This document shows, one piece after another, positions 43,802-55,186 of a DNA stretch of 64,000 nt (within the stretch, counting starts at the first letter, position 1; each line of letters begins with the position of its first letter). Below the pieces are notes generated by a model. That model had not been told where the DNA came from. It worked only from the letters and a program-made list of their open reading frames with translations, and made no database searches. The translations under genes and the position numbers were made by a program. The DNA comes from Lenzites betulinus (Eukaryota; Basidiomycota; Agaricomycetes; Polyporales; Polyporaceae), in NCBI GenBank assembly GCA_022264855.1, contig JABYQU010000023.1:434001-498000 (forward strand). The letters are read 5' to 3'.

Positions 43802-45633
43802 TCACCCTCGTTGGACAGACTGTGAGGATGTAGGCGCTTCCCCGTAGCTGTCTGCTCCTCCGACTTCTTCACATTCGGTCTCCCTGTTGGACCACATAAG
43901 ATCTTCGTCGTCGTCGTCTCTCCTCTGGATCGACGCTCCAATGGAGCCTATGACGCGCGACGCAAACCGCAGCGTCTCTTCCGCGGCGCCAGATCCGTCC
44001 GCATCCCAACGGGAGAGGGTTTCTCCGCCTCTGAGCACTTTCTGGTTCGCCGCCTGAAGGGCTAACATGTAGCGCCCGATGAGGATGGCTGTGATCCTGG
44101 GGGGAGAGAGTAGGTAAGTAACAGAAATAAAGCGCCATGACATTCGTATCCTAGGTGCAGTGCTTACGGGTCGATGGCGAGGCCTACTTCGCTGTCGTTT
44201 TCCGTGACTTGTACGATCTGCGGATGTGTTTATCGGTATTGGAGATCCTCACAAAGGGGTAGATCATATATGTAGCGCCGCACCGAAAGTACCGTCAGTG
44301 TAAGGTGGGTGACATTCAAGGCGACCAGGGGCCTGCGATTGGGTATTTTCAGCGGATTCGCCCAAGAGTTGATCACTGAGTGTGGCTTCTCACAGGAAGT
44401 AGATAGTTCCTGGATCGCGAAATACCATAAGAGTTTTAGCTGAATAGCTATCCAGATGAACAGAAACAGTCATATACGGACCGTTATAGAGCAGGACGTC
44501 GACAATCTCGGACGGCGTGATTCTACGAATGCCCCGCCGAAAAACACCGTGTTGAATGGCATACTTCCAGGTCGCACCAATGACCAGGCTGTCGGCTACG
44601 ATACTGCAGGAACGCGACAAAGACGTTGCTGAATACATCGACGCGATGTCAGGACATAGAAGGGCGCCGTGACTGTAGTAGAACACCTCCTACCGCTTCA
44701 GGCAACGATGAGTGGATGGGGGGCAACATCTGGAGAGACGATTGGCTCACATTGATGTTGCGTATATCGGAGCTTTGCCCGCTGCACAGCAGCCGACCAC
44801 GGGTAGGTTCTCTCCGGTGACCCCAATAGATAAGAGCCACTTACAACCCGAGTGTGATCAGCCTTCGCCGATAGTGCTATCATATGAAGCTGAGACTCAC
44901 CACGTTCGCAGCGAATGGGACCGATGCCAAGATGAAGACGATCACACCGAACGTCCGGTTGATGCTGCTCAACGCGAGTGCGCGCAACCCGGAGAACACT
45001 AAAGTATGGCCTGAGAGGCAGCAAGGGATATTATAAAGACAGACAATGTCGACCCACCAGCCCAGGGGAGATATTCGGCGATTTGAGTGGAGGCCTGAAT
45101 GCCGCTGAGCAACGAACAGCTGCGATCTTTCCTTACTTCTGTCTCGCCTAAGTGAGGAAAGCCAGTACGTACCTCTGGTAGAACAATCATACAGCGAGTC
45201 GCGCTGCTAAGTACACGAACTGACGCTGGCTGAGACCTCGCGTTTGCGCACCTTGTCAGACATCGGCGCCAGTGTCGCGGCATTAAGCAAACAGATGCCG
45301 AGCAGCGCCAGGTACCGGATGAGAAAGAAGAGCCACGTCGCTCCGGTCTTCTTCCGCATCCAAAATAGAGACACCTCTTGGTCGAACGTGATAACGTACT
45401 CGTACGCGTACACGACTGAAAGTGGTCGTCAAGAGGGTAGTAAGCATGCAACAATATTGACAATGAATGGACTCTTACTGCCGAGGGCGAGCGAGAGACG
45501 GCTTTGAGTGACGCTATAAATTGGAGCTGATCAGCTCAGGAAGTCGCAACAGGCTCAGATATTAGATATGGACGAACAGCGAAGAGATAACGCTGACGGG
45601 GACGACGTCGGCAGAGCCCGATGTGGACGCCAT
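43802..45633 (-). CDS. DUF6533 seven-helix membrane protein, copy 4
   Basis: Start ATG 45633 (MASTSGSADVVPVSVISSLF), then an intron. Signature YAYEYVITFDQEVSLFW and MRKKTGATWLFFLIRY (about 45300-45415), then ALRALALSSINRTFGV (about 44960), a VTRTCLIVADSLVIGATW-like helix (about 44570-44610), DVLLYNG then TIYFL (about 44390-44500), and ITAILIGRYMLALQAANQK (about 44030-44090). The tail contains FASRVIGSIGASI and an Asp/Glu run, ending at 43802. It is more distant from copies 1-3 and not part of the mirrored arms. It lies convergent with ABP1. Confidence 0.75.
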
Positions 45634-47405
45634 GTCAGAGCGATGCTGGACCAGTGCAGCTTGTGGGGAGGAAAGAGGACCGACGATGAGTCGGAGTGCT
45701 CATGGCCGCTATATACTGAGGTTGCGTTCAGCGTCCCGGAATACTTCAAACAATCACACCATGTACCTATCATCCGAACCCCGAAGCAAGAGTGTATGCA
45801 GATGCCATCCGCCATGGCAGCCGCACCCCACGGTCCGTGGCTTCCTCCGCCTCCTCTGCCCTCGTTATGGTGCACGTGTATACGCCGAACTGATAGTTGC
45901 TGATATGCAGTATTCAGCTCCAGGGTTTGCTCCCGCAGCTGCACATGCAGGGTCCGGGCCCGCCGCAGAAAGAGGGCTTCGGCACACAAACGAGGATAGC
46001 AAACGCACTCGTATGCCGCTGCCAGTATGCTTTGATTTTCACCGCGCTCGCCGCGCTCGAAGACACGGGGGAGCGTCTTCTGCTGCGAGAAGTTCAGCTA
46101 TGCAGGTGTGGGCGAATCTTGGAGCTGAAATGCTTACTCCACAGGCCTCAAAGCTGAAAACTCGGTGATCAGGCCTCAGACCTCAGGGCCCGCCACATTT
46201 AGTCCGCGCCATGGGCCTATTCGGAGAAGGTAATGAGCTAGCGGGGGTTGGTTTACTGGCAGTGCTGGGCGATATTATATACTAAAACCTGCAAGACGGC
46301 AAGCCGAGGTATATCTACGTGAGATGGTAAGAAGGTGAGCCCTCAAAGTGGGAATGGACCCTTCATCGCAACCCCGTCCCATTCAGCTCTCAGCTGCTCT
46401 GTCAGCTCTCTCGCGCGCTCGTAGTATGGTACTTTGGGCCAACCTCGCAACAGCCAATCTCCATGTAGAGAAGCGACACGTTCTACTCGTACTCGGCCTC
46501 CACCGCCTCGCTGAAGTCGAGACTTTTCCCAGGAAAGACAACGCTGGGCACCTACCACGCGACATGCTATGCCTTCCAACGCGTCGACATTGAAAGGGGA
46601 GTGCCGAAGCTTGTGTTCCATGAACTGGTCATGGCCTCAGCATGCGCGGATGGAGCAACAGTTATGCATGCGTTGATCGCCATTGCAAAGCTTGGCAAAC
46701 CCATCGGCAGGAGTTGTCCGCGAAGAGGGTTTCAAGGTCAGGTCGGTTAGAAGGCAACGTGGACAAGGTCCGAGTACTAGTGGCTATAGAGTGTTGAAAT
46801 TCAGACCACAGCTCAGGACAAGTACTGGCAGTCTGTGGCGGGCCTGTGTATCAAACGGTTACAGCGAGGACTCATAGAATCGTGACGAGACGGAATATGC
46901 ACAGGTCGTACTTAGTGTCTTGGAAATATCAGCTTTGCGCGTCCGGAGAGGGGACAACAACATAGCGGGCCTCCACAAGAGGCAGCTTCAATCTTAAGCC
47001 CGAGGGAAGGCCGAGTTGGAACGTGTGGGTGGTGGTGGTTGTGGTAGAGGAGGAGATAGGAGGAAGTCCTCACATTGCCGCCCAAGCGCTTGACTAACCG
47101 GCACCAAAAGGTGTTATTACTGGGCGGAGGCAGCATGGCGGCCGGGGGCTGCTCACTGATATAGCGTGTAGTTGGGATATGCTGGAGTAACGTCTGATTC
47201 GTCGGACGTGGATGTAATATCGTATGTAGCTAGAGGTGTCCAATAAATATGCATGCGTAAGTTCAAAGGGTTCCGCGCCACGACTCTCCCCAACTCTACC
47301 TAGTATGTGCTCATGATCATAGTATCCAAGCATTTGCGTCGTCCTCGTCCATTAATCTACACTCATCCCATAATATACAGCGTCCCACCAGCAACCATAC
47401 ACGAC
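45634..47405. other. Gene-poor interval between two DUF6533 genes
   Basis: No supported gene. On the minus strand 46343-46621 is an open 92-codon frame, starting MEHKLRHSPFNVDALEG and ending RARELTEQLRAEWDGVAMKG, which has protein-like composition but no recognised family or exon partners. It may be a relic. A plus-strand frame at 45897-46157 is likewise unassigned. Confidence 0.4.
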
Positions 47406-49196
47406 TCACACGCTGCCTACCAGCAGCCGCCGTCTGCGCACCTCCGACAGCTCCATATAGTCCGTGGCGTCGGTGCACGACTCGGTCCAGCGGGAGTCGT
47501 GCGACGAGTACAGCGCGGAGTCGACGTCCACCGGCCCGCGCATCGACATGACGGCCTGGTGCGCGAAGCGGATCGCTGCTACGTCGTCGTAGTTGTCGTC
47601 GGGGTCGGCTGCGCGGGAGTCGCTCATGCCGTGGCCCATCATGACACGCTTGTTCGCGGCTTGCAGCGCGAGCATGAAGCGGCAGATTAGGATCGCGGTG
47701 AATCTGTCGGCCCGGGCGTCAGTGAGTGAGAACGCGGTCGAAGGGGAGGAGGAGCTACTGACGGGTCGGCGAATCCGATGAAGTTGCTGAGGCTGTCTAC
47801 GTGCGGGACTGCGTTGATGTTCTGCCGGCAGATCGGGTGAGTATGGTTCCTAATCATCTCGAAGACGTGCGGAGATTTACCGATGCGAAAACGAACGCAA
47901 GCTGGGCTGCAGGGAGACAGAGGAGCATTCTGTGACGGGCTCATTAGCATTGTGCGACAAACATGCATTGGAAACGGGCGCACAGGAAGTACACGCAGCC
48001 TGTTTGAGATGGATGGATGAGCATTCGCTCGGACCAATCGATCGACCGGCTCACCGTTTATGACGAGCACTTTGCGCAGGGACGACTGCACCCCGCACGC
48101 ATATGCGGACGTGCTGCTTATGGTCGTGTACCACCAGGTGACCCCGAGGACCATAAGGTTGGCGGCTATGACGCAGGATCGAGATATCACGATGTGAATC
48201 ACTGAGGAAAGTGAAGCCGGATTCAGCGATGGCCAAAGAAACGGAGAGGGGTTTCACTCCTAACGAGCCGCCATGGGTTGTTAGCTACTACATAGGGAGC
48301 GATGAACCGCGAAGCTTACGCCATAAGCATAATCACCCGTCCACGAAGGTCCACCATAGCACCCAATCAATGGCAAGTTTTGACCCGAGATACCGTATGA
48401 GATCGCCCACTAAACACAATGTTCAGTATTGAACCGGGCAGGCAGTTGAAAAGCGTTCTGACGTACCAACTCGAGTCCGAACGGGACGCTTGCGAGCACG
48501 AGCACGGAGATAGTGAACCACCAGTTTAATTGGCTGATAGCGGCCGTACGAAGACTAGAAAACACTATTGTCGGAACCGTGACAAGCGATCGCATGTGAC
48601 AAATGCGGATGAGTGCAATGTGTATCCAGATAGTGTGCAGCACTGACCTGCCCAGACAAGATACTGCGATATAAGTATGGGGTATTGTGCCTGTTGAAGC
48701 TTCGTGCAGCTAAACACATGTTCGTTGTTGGAAACCCGAGATAATTATGTAGCACAATGGATTGCGCACCTCTGTACGAGAGACGCGTTAGTTCCAGAGG
48801 AGGGTCAACAAAGGAAAACCCGCGTACATCATCGTCTATCCCGGAAGCGAGCTGGATCCCTGGAAGGATGGCGTACGCAAGGACCGAGAGGTAGCGAGTA
48901 ACGAAGAAGAGCCATGTTGCGCCTGACTTCTTGCGCTTCCAGAAGAGGGCCACCTCCTCACTGAAAGTGATGATGTACTCGAATGAAATTAGAGCTATTC
49001 AACGACGAGGTTGAGTCGGGGGAGAAAGGAAGGATCGAAGTGTTCGACTCACTGATGACCCCAACGCCAATCTGGTTGACCGTCAGCCTGTTCCGCGCCC
49101 AACGGAATTCGTTCAGTAGCTGCCACGCGATAGGTTGGAGGGGACATACAGAGTCGATAGTGTGTCCAAGTCATCACTCGAGGCTATTATGGACAT
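47406..49196 (-). CDS. DUF6533 seven-helix membrane protein, copy 5
   Basis: Start ATG 49196 (MSIIASSDDLDTL), then introns. Signature segment FSEEVALFW and KRKKSGATWLFFVTRYLSVL (about 48890-48975), then LRTAAISQLNWWFTISV (about 48510), a CVIAANLMVLGVTWWYT helix (about 48130-48180), and FTAILICRFMLALQAANKR (about 47640-47700). The tail has AAIRFAHQAVMSMRG and ends at 47406. It is the most divergent of the five: GMNW is replaced by QLNW. Same strand and about 1.8 kb from copy 4, so the pair probably arose in tandem. Confidence 0.72.
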
Positions 49197-49663
49197 GAGG
49201 TCGGTGCCGACGTGGGCAGCGGGAGGGGATCCGCTGTCAAAATGGGGGCCAACGAGAAGAGAAAAGAGCAGTGAGCCGGCGGGTACACCTTCCGAAGTCT
49301 GCTCTGGCTAATAACAGTCCACCGCCTTCCGCTCGGAACGGTCATGGCTGCCTTGCCTTGCACCCGGGTCCCGTGAATAGCCAGGATCAAGCCAGGATCC
49401 CGCCCGTGGCGCTGTGTTTGTTAGTCGCGGGCGCTGTTTCCTACTATAGATACTGATTGGGCCCCATCACCCATGCCGCGTTATAACGGATCGTCGGACA
49501 GCGAGCGCGCACAGCAACCGGTGTGCATGAACAAGGAGTGTGCAGGGCACGGGGAGACTAGAAGGCTTGCAGGGTGCATCATTATCGGCGCTATTGATAC
49601 GTACAGGAGCGCTCGCATGTGAGCATTTTCCCCCTATCCGCGGGCGGCTTCGGCTTCCTACGT
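49197..49663. other. Intergenic spacer
   Basis: No gene recognised; 5' flank of DUF6533 copy 5 and 3' flank of the DAO-family oxidoreductase. Confidence 0.45.
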
Positions 49664-51515
49664 CTACTCCGACTCGTGTAGACGGTTCTGAGTGAGATGA
49701 TGTCTCGGGAGCCAGTCGGGCACCGTCCACTCCTTTCCGCTTATGTCGGCGAGCATCATCTGCACCACTGCTTCGGCGCTAAGAGAACATCAGCCTGCGA
49801 ATGATCAACAGAGGAGAGTCCCTTACCAAGAGAAGGCGCGGGGCATACCGTGCCCTGTATATCCCGCGGAAACATACTGACCATTGTAATACGCGCCGGA
49901 GCTCGCGGAGTCGATTACCGGCCCAACCTGAATCCCGGCGTGATCAGCATTGCCCGGTTGCATGATAACACTGACGCGCACAAAGGGGTCCCCCGTCTTC
50001 GTGTATCCCATAATACCACTCTGTGTGCCTATCAGCTCGTGCGCAAATGGGCGCAGACCAATCGTGATGTCGACGGTACGATATTACGACGTACCCATTC
50101 CATCTCAGGTGCTTTTCCGGCTTCATACAGCCCTGGAAACACCGTCGGAAGGAACTCGCGCAACGCTTTCCCCACCTTCGGATTCACTTGAGAGTCGTCT
50201 GTGACGTAAAGCTCGAACTCGGGTTTCGACTGCTCCCGTCCGCCTCCGAGAATTACAAGCGGGTTCGTCTGGTTTGCCTCCAGTGGGCGCGGGAACCAGT
50301 ATTCAAAGCCTTCGTTACCTGTGAATCCGCTAGTGGTGAGGGCGTCGAGCGTAACCCCCGCGCGTGTGGCGATAATTTGGCCTCGGGTGGGAACGATCCC
50401 CGAAGGTCCGTGGAGATGGGGAAGGAGGTGTGAAGCATAGGCGTTCGTGGCGTGGAGGACGTAAGACGCTGCGACAGGGCCGCGTGGAGTGGTAACGTTC
50501 CACCGACGGGACGAACTCTCGGAGCCGGAGATCGGGGTAATCGCCGTAGCAGGGGTGTTAGTATGCAAAGCGAGCGAAAATGTGGTAGAGTTGTCAGAGG
50601 TCTCTTTCGCAAGACGATAGAGATGGGTAACAAGCTTCAAGGGCCAGATGTTGTAGCCCGGGGTGCGAACTGCAGGGTAGGAGGCGCCGTATTCCTGACG
50701 ATCACCAAGTCAACTACGGCATATGATGGCGCGAGTTGGGCGTTTACCTTCTTAACTTGTTCTTTAGTGAGGAACTCGACACCGCTGACATCTATTCCGG
50801 CTTTCTTGGCTGCTTCATAATCTATTCTAGCCTCTGCAACCTCCGGCTCTGTGAAGAGCAGATTGGTGCGGCCACCTGCGATGAGATCAACCGCATGTTG
50901 ATGCCCCGAGAGGTTCAGAATGTTGACGATCTCGGACACGGTGTGCTTCTCCAGGGCGATGGCCCGCTTAGCATCATCGACCCCGAAGAGAGCAGAGTAG
51001 GCAGCGAAATCCTGGAATACGTTCGCAGTGAGGTGGCCACCATTTCTGCCTGTGACGAATGTGAGTCGTAGGTCGCCGGGAGCGGGTAGTTCTGAAACAG
51101 ACCGGTTGCTCCAGAACCTGCACATCAAATAAGAATACAAGTTGCATGTAAAGTAGAGGCACGAACAGAAATCCCTGGCCTCGAGTATGACGACCTTGAG
51201 CGGCTGGTCAGTCGCGCTCAGCAGCCGCGAAAGATGGTAGGCTGCGGAGACGCCCGTGATCCCCGAACCCAGGATCACGATATCAGCGTCTGCTGTGAGA
51301 GGGCCATCACTGCCCTCCTTGGCGAGAGGGTTGGCATCTGGAGTGTCGAGCCAAAAGGACTTGGTGGGGTTGGGCACAGGCAAGGACGCAGCCTGCGAGC
51401 TCTGAGCCGGGCCTTCAAGCACGGCTTGCTGCTGAGCGAAGACGTTGAGGAAGACGGGGAGCACGGCAGCCATGGCGAAGATGAGTCGAGAAACGGGGCT
51501 AGCAAGAAGTTGCAT
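49664..51515 (-). CDS. FAD-dependent oxidoreductase, DAO family, secreted or membrane-anchored
   Basis: Amine or amino-acid oxidase-like flavoprotein with the DAO fold. The start ATG 51515 (MQLLASPVSRLIFAMAAVLP) gives a hydrophobic N-terminal signal or anchor. The FAD motif is DIVILGSGITGVSAAYHLS (about 51240-51300). After an intron near 51130 comes TGRNGGHLTANVF (about 51050), the family GR(N/R)GG motif, then YGASYPAVRTPGYN and WPLKLVTHLYRLA. The C-terminal part shows GFTGNEGFEYWFPRP, GGGREQSKPEF and YTGHGMPRAF (about 49840). The end is HHLTQNRLHESE with TAG at 49666-49664. Such proteins are common and mostly unassigned in basidiomycetes; the substrate is unknown. It diverges from the ketopantoate reductase gene, 298 bases away. 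Confidence 0.82.
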
Positions 51516-51813
51516 CGGCGCAAGAGGAGAGCAACGTTCGAGCTCGCTCGAGTCAGCGCACGCCCTGGCCCGGGACAAGGTGCGATGGACGGAGACTCGG
51601 AGAGAGGCTCTGGCCAATCCAAGGCCAATCTGGCGCGGATAACGCGTCCGGGCCGGGTGCCGGGACCCACAACCTCCCGGAGACGCCCGTCAAGTCAGAT
51701 TCCCAGTCCGGGAGCTGCATCCCCTCCTCCGGCTAGCCTCCATCACCTTCAGTCGTCCAGTGAATCCAATAGTCCCGGGGCCGCAGTGATTTCCGCCAGG
51801 CACCGTTGAGGTC

Positions 51814-53338
51814 ATGTCTTCTCCAAGTCCGCTCAAGGACATACTCCTCATCGGATACGGTGCAGTGGGTGCTGCCTGTAAGTTTTAACTTACGAAACAC
51901 CCGACTCGTAGCAGTAGCTCACTTCACGCTTGTTCCTTCAGATTCATTCGTTCTCAAACGCGGCGCTCGCGCGCGAGTTACTGTTGTCGCCAGAAGCAAT
52001 TACGAAGCAGCCAAAGGTATCCACTGTCTAACCTCTGCAGAGGCTCTCAGAATTATTCTCACGGCCCTTCAGCAAAGGGTTTGGACTTCAAGAGTGTCAA
52101 ATACGGCACCCATCTAGGCTGGCGTCCCGATAGACGTACGTAGTCCTTTTTCTAAAGGTTGCACCCCATACTCATCTGTAATATCAATATCGCGCCAGTC
52201 TGTTCGAGCATAGAGCAAGCCCTTGATAGGCCATACGACTACGTTGTACTCACCACCAAAGCCATCCCAGAAATTCAGCGCACACCATCCCTGCTCCGCT
52301 CTCTTCTAACTACACCGTACATCAACGCACACCCACAGCCGACATACGTGCTCTTCCAGAACGGCCTGAACGTCGAGATCGACCTATACGAGGCGCTCAA
52401 GGCGCTCCGCCCCGAAGAGGAGCCCCGCATCCTCAGCAGCGCGGTGTGGATCGGCGCCGTCGCCAAGAGCGGCACCGAGGTCGAGCACGGCCCATTCGTG
52501 CGTCAAAATCTCTCTCCCCGCTCTTATGCCAGCAGCGCTCACCGCGCCCGTCGCGCGCCCAGGACCGCGTAAAACTCGGAGTCTACCGCCGCTCGACAAC
52601 GGATCTGAGCACGACTCCCGCGCAGGCTGCAGCGCTCGCGGACTTTGCTGAGATCCTCGTCGCCGGCGGGTCGGAGGCCGCGGTCGTGCCCGAGATACAG
52701 CGCATCAAGTTCAGCAAGAACCTCTGGAACGCGGGGCTTGGCGCGAGCGCTGCCCTATCCCGCGCGTCGCTCCGCTGTTTCTTCCGCCCGCCGCACCGCG
52801 AGCCCGGACGCGAGGGTGAGGCGCCGGCAGCGGATGAGCCGACGCGCGAGGTTGTGGAGGCGAGGGAGAGCCCGAGCGCGCAGACGACGCGGGATATCTC
52901 GTCCGCGGCTCCTTCCGTCGGCGCGTACTCGATTCCGTACCTGTACGACGTTCTAAAGGAGATGGAGGACCTCGGGCGGGTGCTGTTCCCGCCTGTGGGC
53001 GACGTGCCGGGGCTTGAGGAGGACTTGGCAAAGGGGACGCTCGAGCGCACGGCAAAGCTGCACGAGGGCCCGGAGAGCATGCACATTCCGAGCATGCTCG
53101 TGGATGTCCAGTTGGAGCGCCCGATGGAGGTTGAGCATGTCGTAGGCGAGGTCGTGCGGATGGGGCGACAGGCAGGCGTGAGCCTTCCGGTGAGTTTATC
53201 CCGCATCACTTTGCGTGGTTAACAGCTTTCTGAACGCGGGACAACCCGATGCAGAGGATGGAGACGCTCTACGCGCTCTTGCTCGTCAACCAGAATCAGT
53301 TCCTGCGCAAGCTGCGGGAAGGAAAGAAGCCACTGTGA
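51814..53338 (+). CDS. 2-dehydropantoate 2-reductase (ketopantoate reductase) family protein
   Basis: NADPH-dependent reductase of the PanE/ApbA fold, which makes pantoate for coenzyme A; fungal paralogues of this family can have other substrates. Start ATG 51814 (MSSPSPLKDILLIGYGAVGA), with the dinucleotide motif GYGAVGAA split by an intron near 51878. Then YDYVVLTTKAIPE (about 52230), YVLFQNGLNVE (about 52350, the NG motif), and an intron near 52500. The catalytic-Lys segment is RIKFSKNLWNAG (about 52705). The C-terminal helical domain contains HIPSMLVDVQLERPMEVEH, with the SM(L)xD and P.E..H features of the family. An insert rich in Glu, Ala and Arg (about 52795-52910) enlarges the protein. 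Last exon RMETLYALLLVNQ; stop TGA 53336. Confidence 0.85.
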
Positions 53339-54507
53339 ACGTAACATTGTGCACCTTTAGATGACTTGATACTGTACCAACTATTTGTTGGCTGCGCTGC
53401 GATCACGACATGCGAGACCCATTCATCTACCGGGATGTCTTGAGCGTAAGGCTTCGCCATCCTCTCGTGTAGCATAGGCCTCGCAGTGCAGCACAGCGCA
53501 TCATCTTGGTGAGCGCACAAGGACGGAGATCGGGGATGCGATGACCATGCGGCATATATAAGAAGACCAGGGTATATCTCGATGGACATCGAAGAAGACG
53601 AGAAGGAGGGCGATGCGGCTAACGTTTATCGACCGGCACAGTTGTGAAGTATATCGGGCGCGTATGTGCAACATGTATGAAATACACGCGAGTGCACAGC
53701 CGCGCGCGGTAACCCGGGCATGTACGCTATCCAATGAGCGTTGCTGAACGATATTGGGGCCGATGCGACAACCTTCTGCATGCGCGAGGGAGCGTGAGGA
53801 TCATTCAAATTCGGTATATACCTCGCGTTCTCCACGTGCAATACGGCATGTTCACGACTCCTCGTGTACCGCGCTTCCGCCAATCTTGAACTTCACAGCG
53901 GTTAGATTATCACCGTCAGAACCCTGCAGACGCTGCTTGCGGGCGAGATAGTCAGAGGAGCCTAGTTTGGAAGCTCAATCTCGGCCTGTGAAGAGCTTGA
54001 GTCGCGTGTTCAGCTCAGCGAAGGGACCCTGAAGCAGCTGCCACTGGGACGTACAATATCTTTGCTTCAGGGAGCCCCATGTCGAACGGCTTGGCGGCCT
54101 CGATCACCCCGCCATGCTCATCAGTGAGACTCAGCCGCGGCGCGTCCACGTTCCGCGGCAGGGGCTCGACCCTGCACCCGCCCGACGATGGGGAACACGA
54201 ACGTGACGGCGCCGTGCGCAGCACCGTGACGTACGCGATCCCCACCGCGCCAGTGTGCATGTCTTTGCCTGCGCCGACCTCGCGCGCGAGCACGTCGCAT
54301 GACCGGCGGGCGCCCGCCCTCGCCAGAGACTGCGCAGCGCGCCTCCTCGGCGTCCCTGCGGATGTGCCCGGCGACGAGCGCGAGGCCTTCGTGCCGAGAC
54401 ATAGGCAGAATTTCGCGCTGAGTCGATGTCGCGTGTGAGCATGAGACAATATGGCTTGAAAACCGACGAAGGGCGTGCGGCCGTGCGCAGAGCGTATGTA
54501 TAGGCTT
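53339..54507. other. Interval with an unassigned minus-strand coding-like stretch
   Basis: Mostly no gene. The minus-strand frame from about 54330 to 54015 includes VGAGKDMHTGAVGIAYVTVL and VDAPRLSLTDEHGGVIEAAK, which look like coding sequence. An MSRHEGLALVAGHIRRDAEE start-like segment lies at 54402 in another frame. I could not join them with confident splice sites or name a family. Possible small gene or relic. Confidence 0.3.
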
Positions 54508-55080
54508 TTATGCCAAGCAAGTCAGGGAAGTCGGAGACACTTTAGATCTGGGTTGCGAGGTAGGAGGTATAGCCAGAGAAAGTGGTGGAGAACTTTTCAG
54601 GACAGGGCGGTGGTGCGGAGGCCTCATGACGTCTGAGATGTAGGTGCCTCGGAGAAGGGATCTGTCAACTACTCCCAGATGTGGATGAGAAGTGGTTACT
54701 GGGTTGCTATTGGCAGTAAGCGTGTTCAGCATCGATCCTTCCGCCATCCAATCAATTCCCACTCTTACTGTCGAAGCCAAGCCCGTCTGAGCGAAGCGAG
54801 TCATCTGCTCCAGCTTCGGATGCTCCAGAGCGCTGTGGAATGCGTGGACGTACATATCTACGCAAGTGGCGGTGTGGTTGCGGACGTATGCGCGCGTATG
54901 CGGTGTTAGACCTAGGTTGTAGAGTGTATGAGTTAGGGAGAGGACGGTGAGGACACCAAGGTCATAACAGAGTAAAGCAAAGCGACTAGTAGTTCTCTTG
55001 AACAGTGCTTCATTACCTTTGACACCAGAAATGCGGATTCCGGAAAGGGTGCAAAACAGAAGAGAGAGGACGATGCTCAA
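54508..55080 (-). CDS. Hypothetical 190-residue protein
   Basis: A single-exon minus-strand frame from ATG 55080 (MSIVLSLLFCTLSGIRISG) with a hydrophobic N-terminus and a mid segment TRSFAL-like/LLCYDLGVLTVLSLTHTLY (about 54930-54990), then a polar Ser/Pro-rich C-terminus to 54508. No family recognised. It lies just downstream of the glycine-cleavage T-protein gene on the same strand. Coding status is uncertain. Confidence 0.3.
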   Translation of the reverse strand: MSIVLSLLFCTLSGIRISGVKGNEALFKRTTSRFALLCYDLGVLTVLSLTHTLYNLGLTPHTRAYVRNHTATCVDMYVHAFHSALEHPKLEQMTRFAQTGLASTVRVGIDWMAEGSMLNTLTANSNPVTTSHPHLGVVDRSLLRGTYISDVMRPPHHRPVLKSSPPLSLAIPPTSQPRSKVSPTSLTCLA

Positions 55081-55186
55081 TCAATGTGATAATAGTCTAT
55101 GCTTAGTATGCTACATTGCCAGGGTTGAACCTGCCACCACCCACTCACCCCGGTAGACCACATCTCGGATGCCAACGCGTCGCCGC

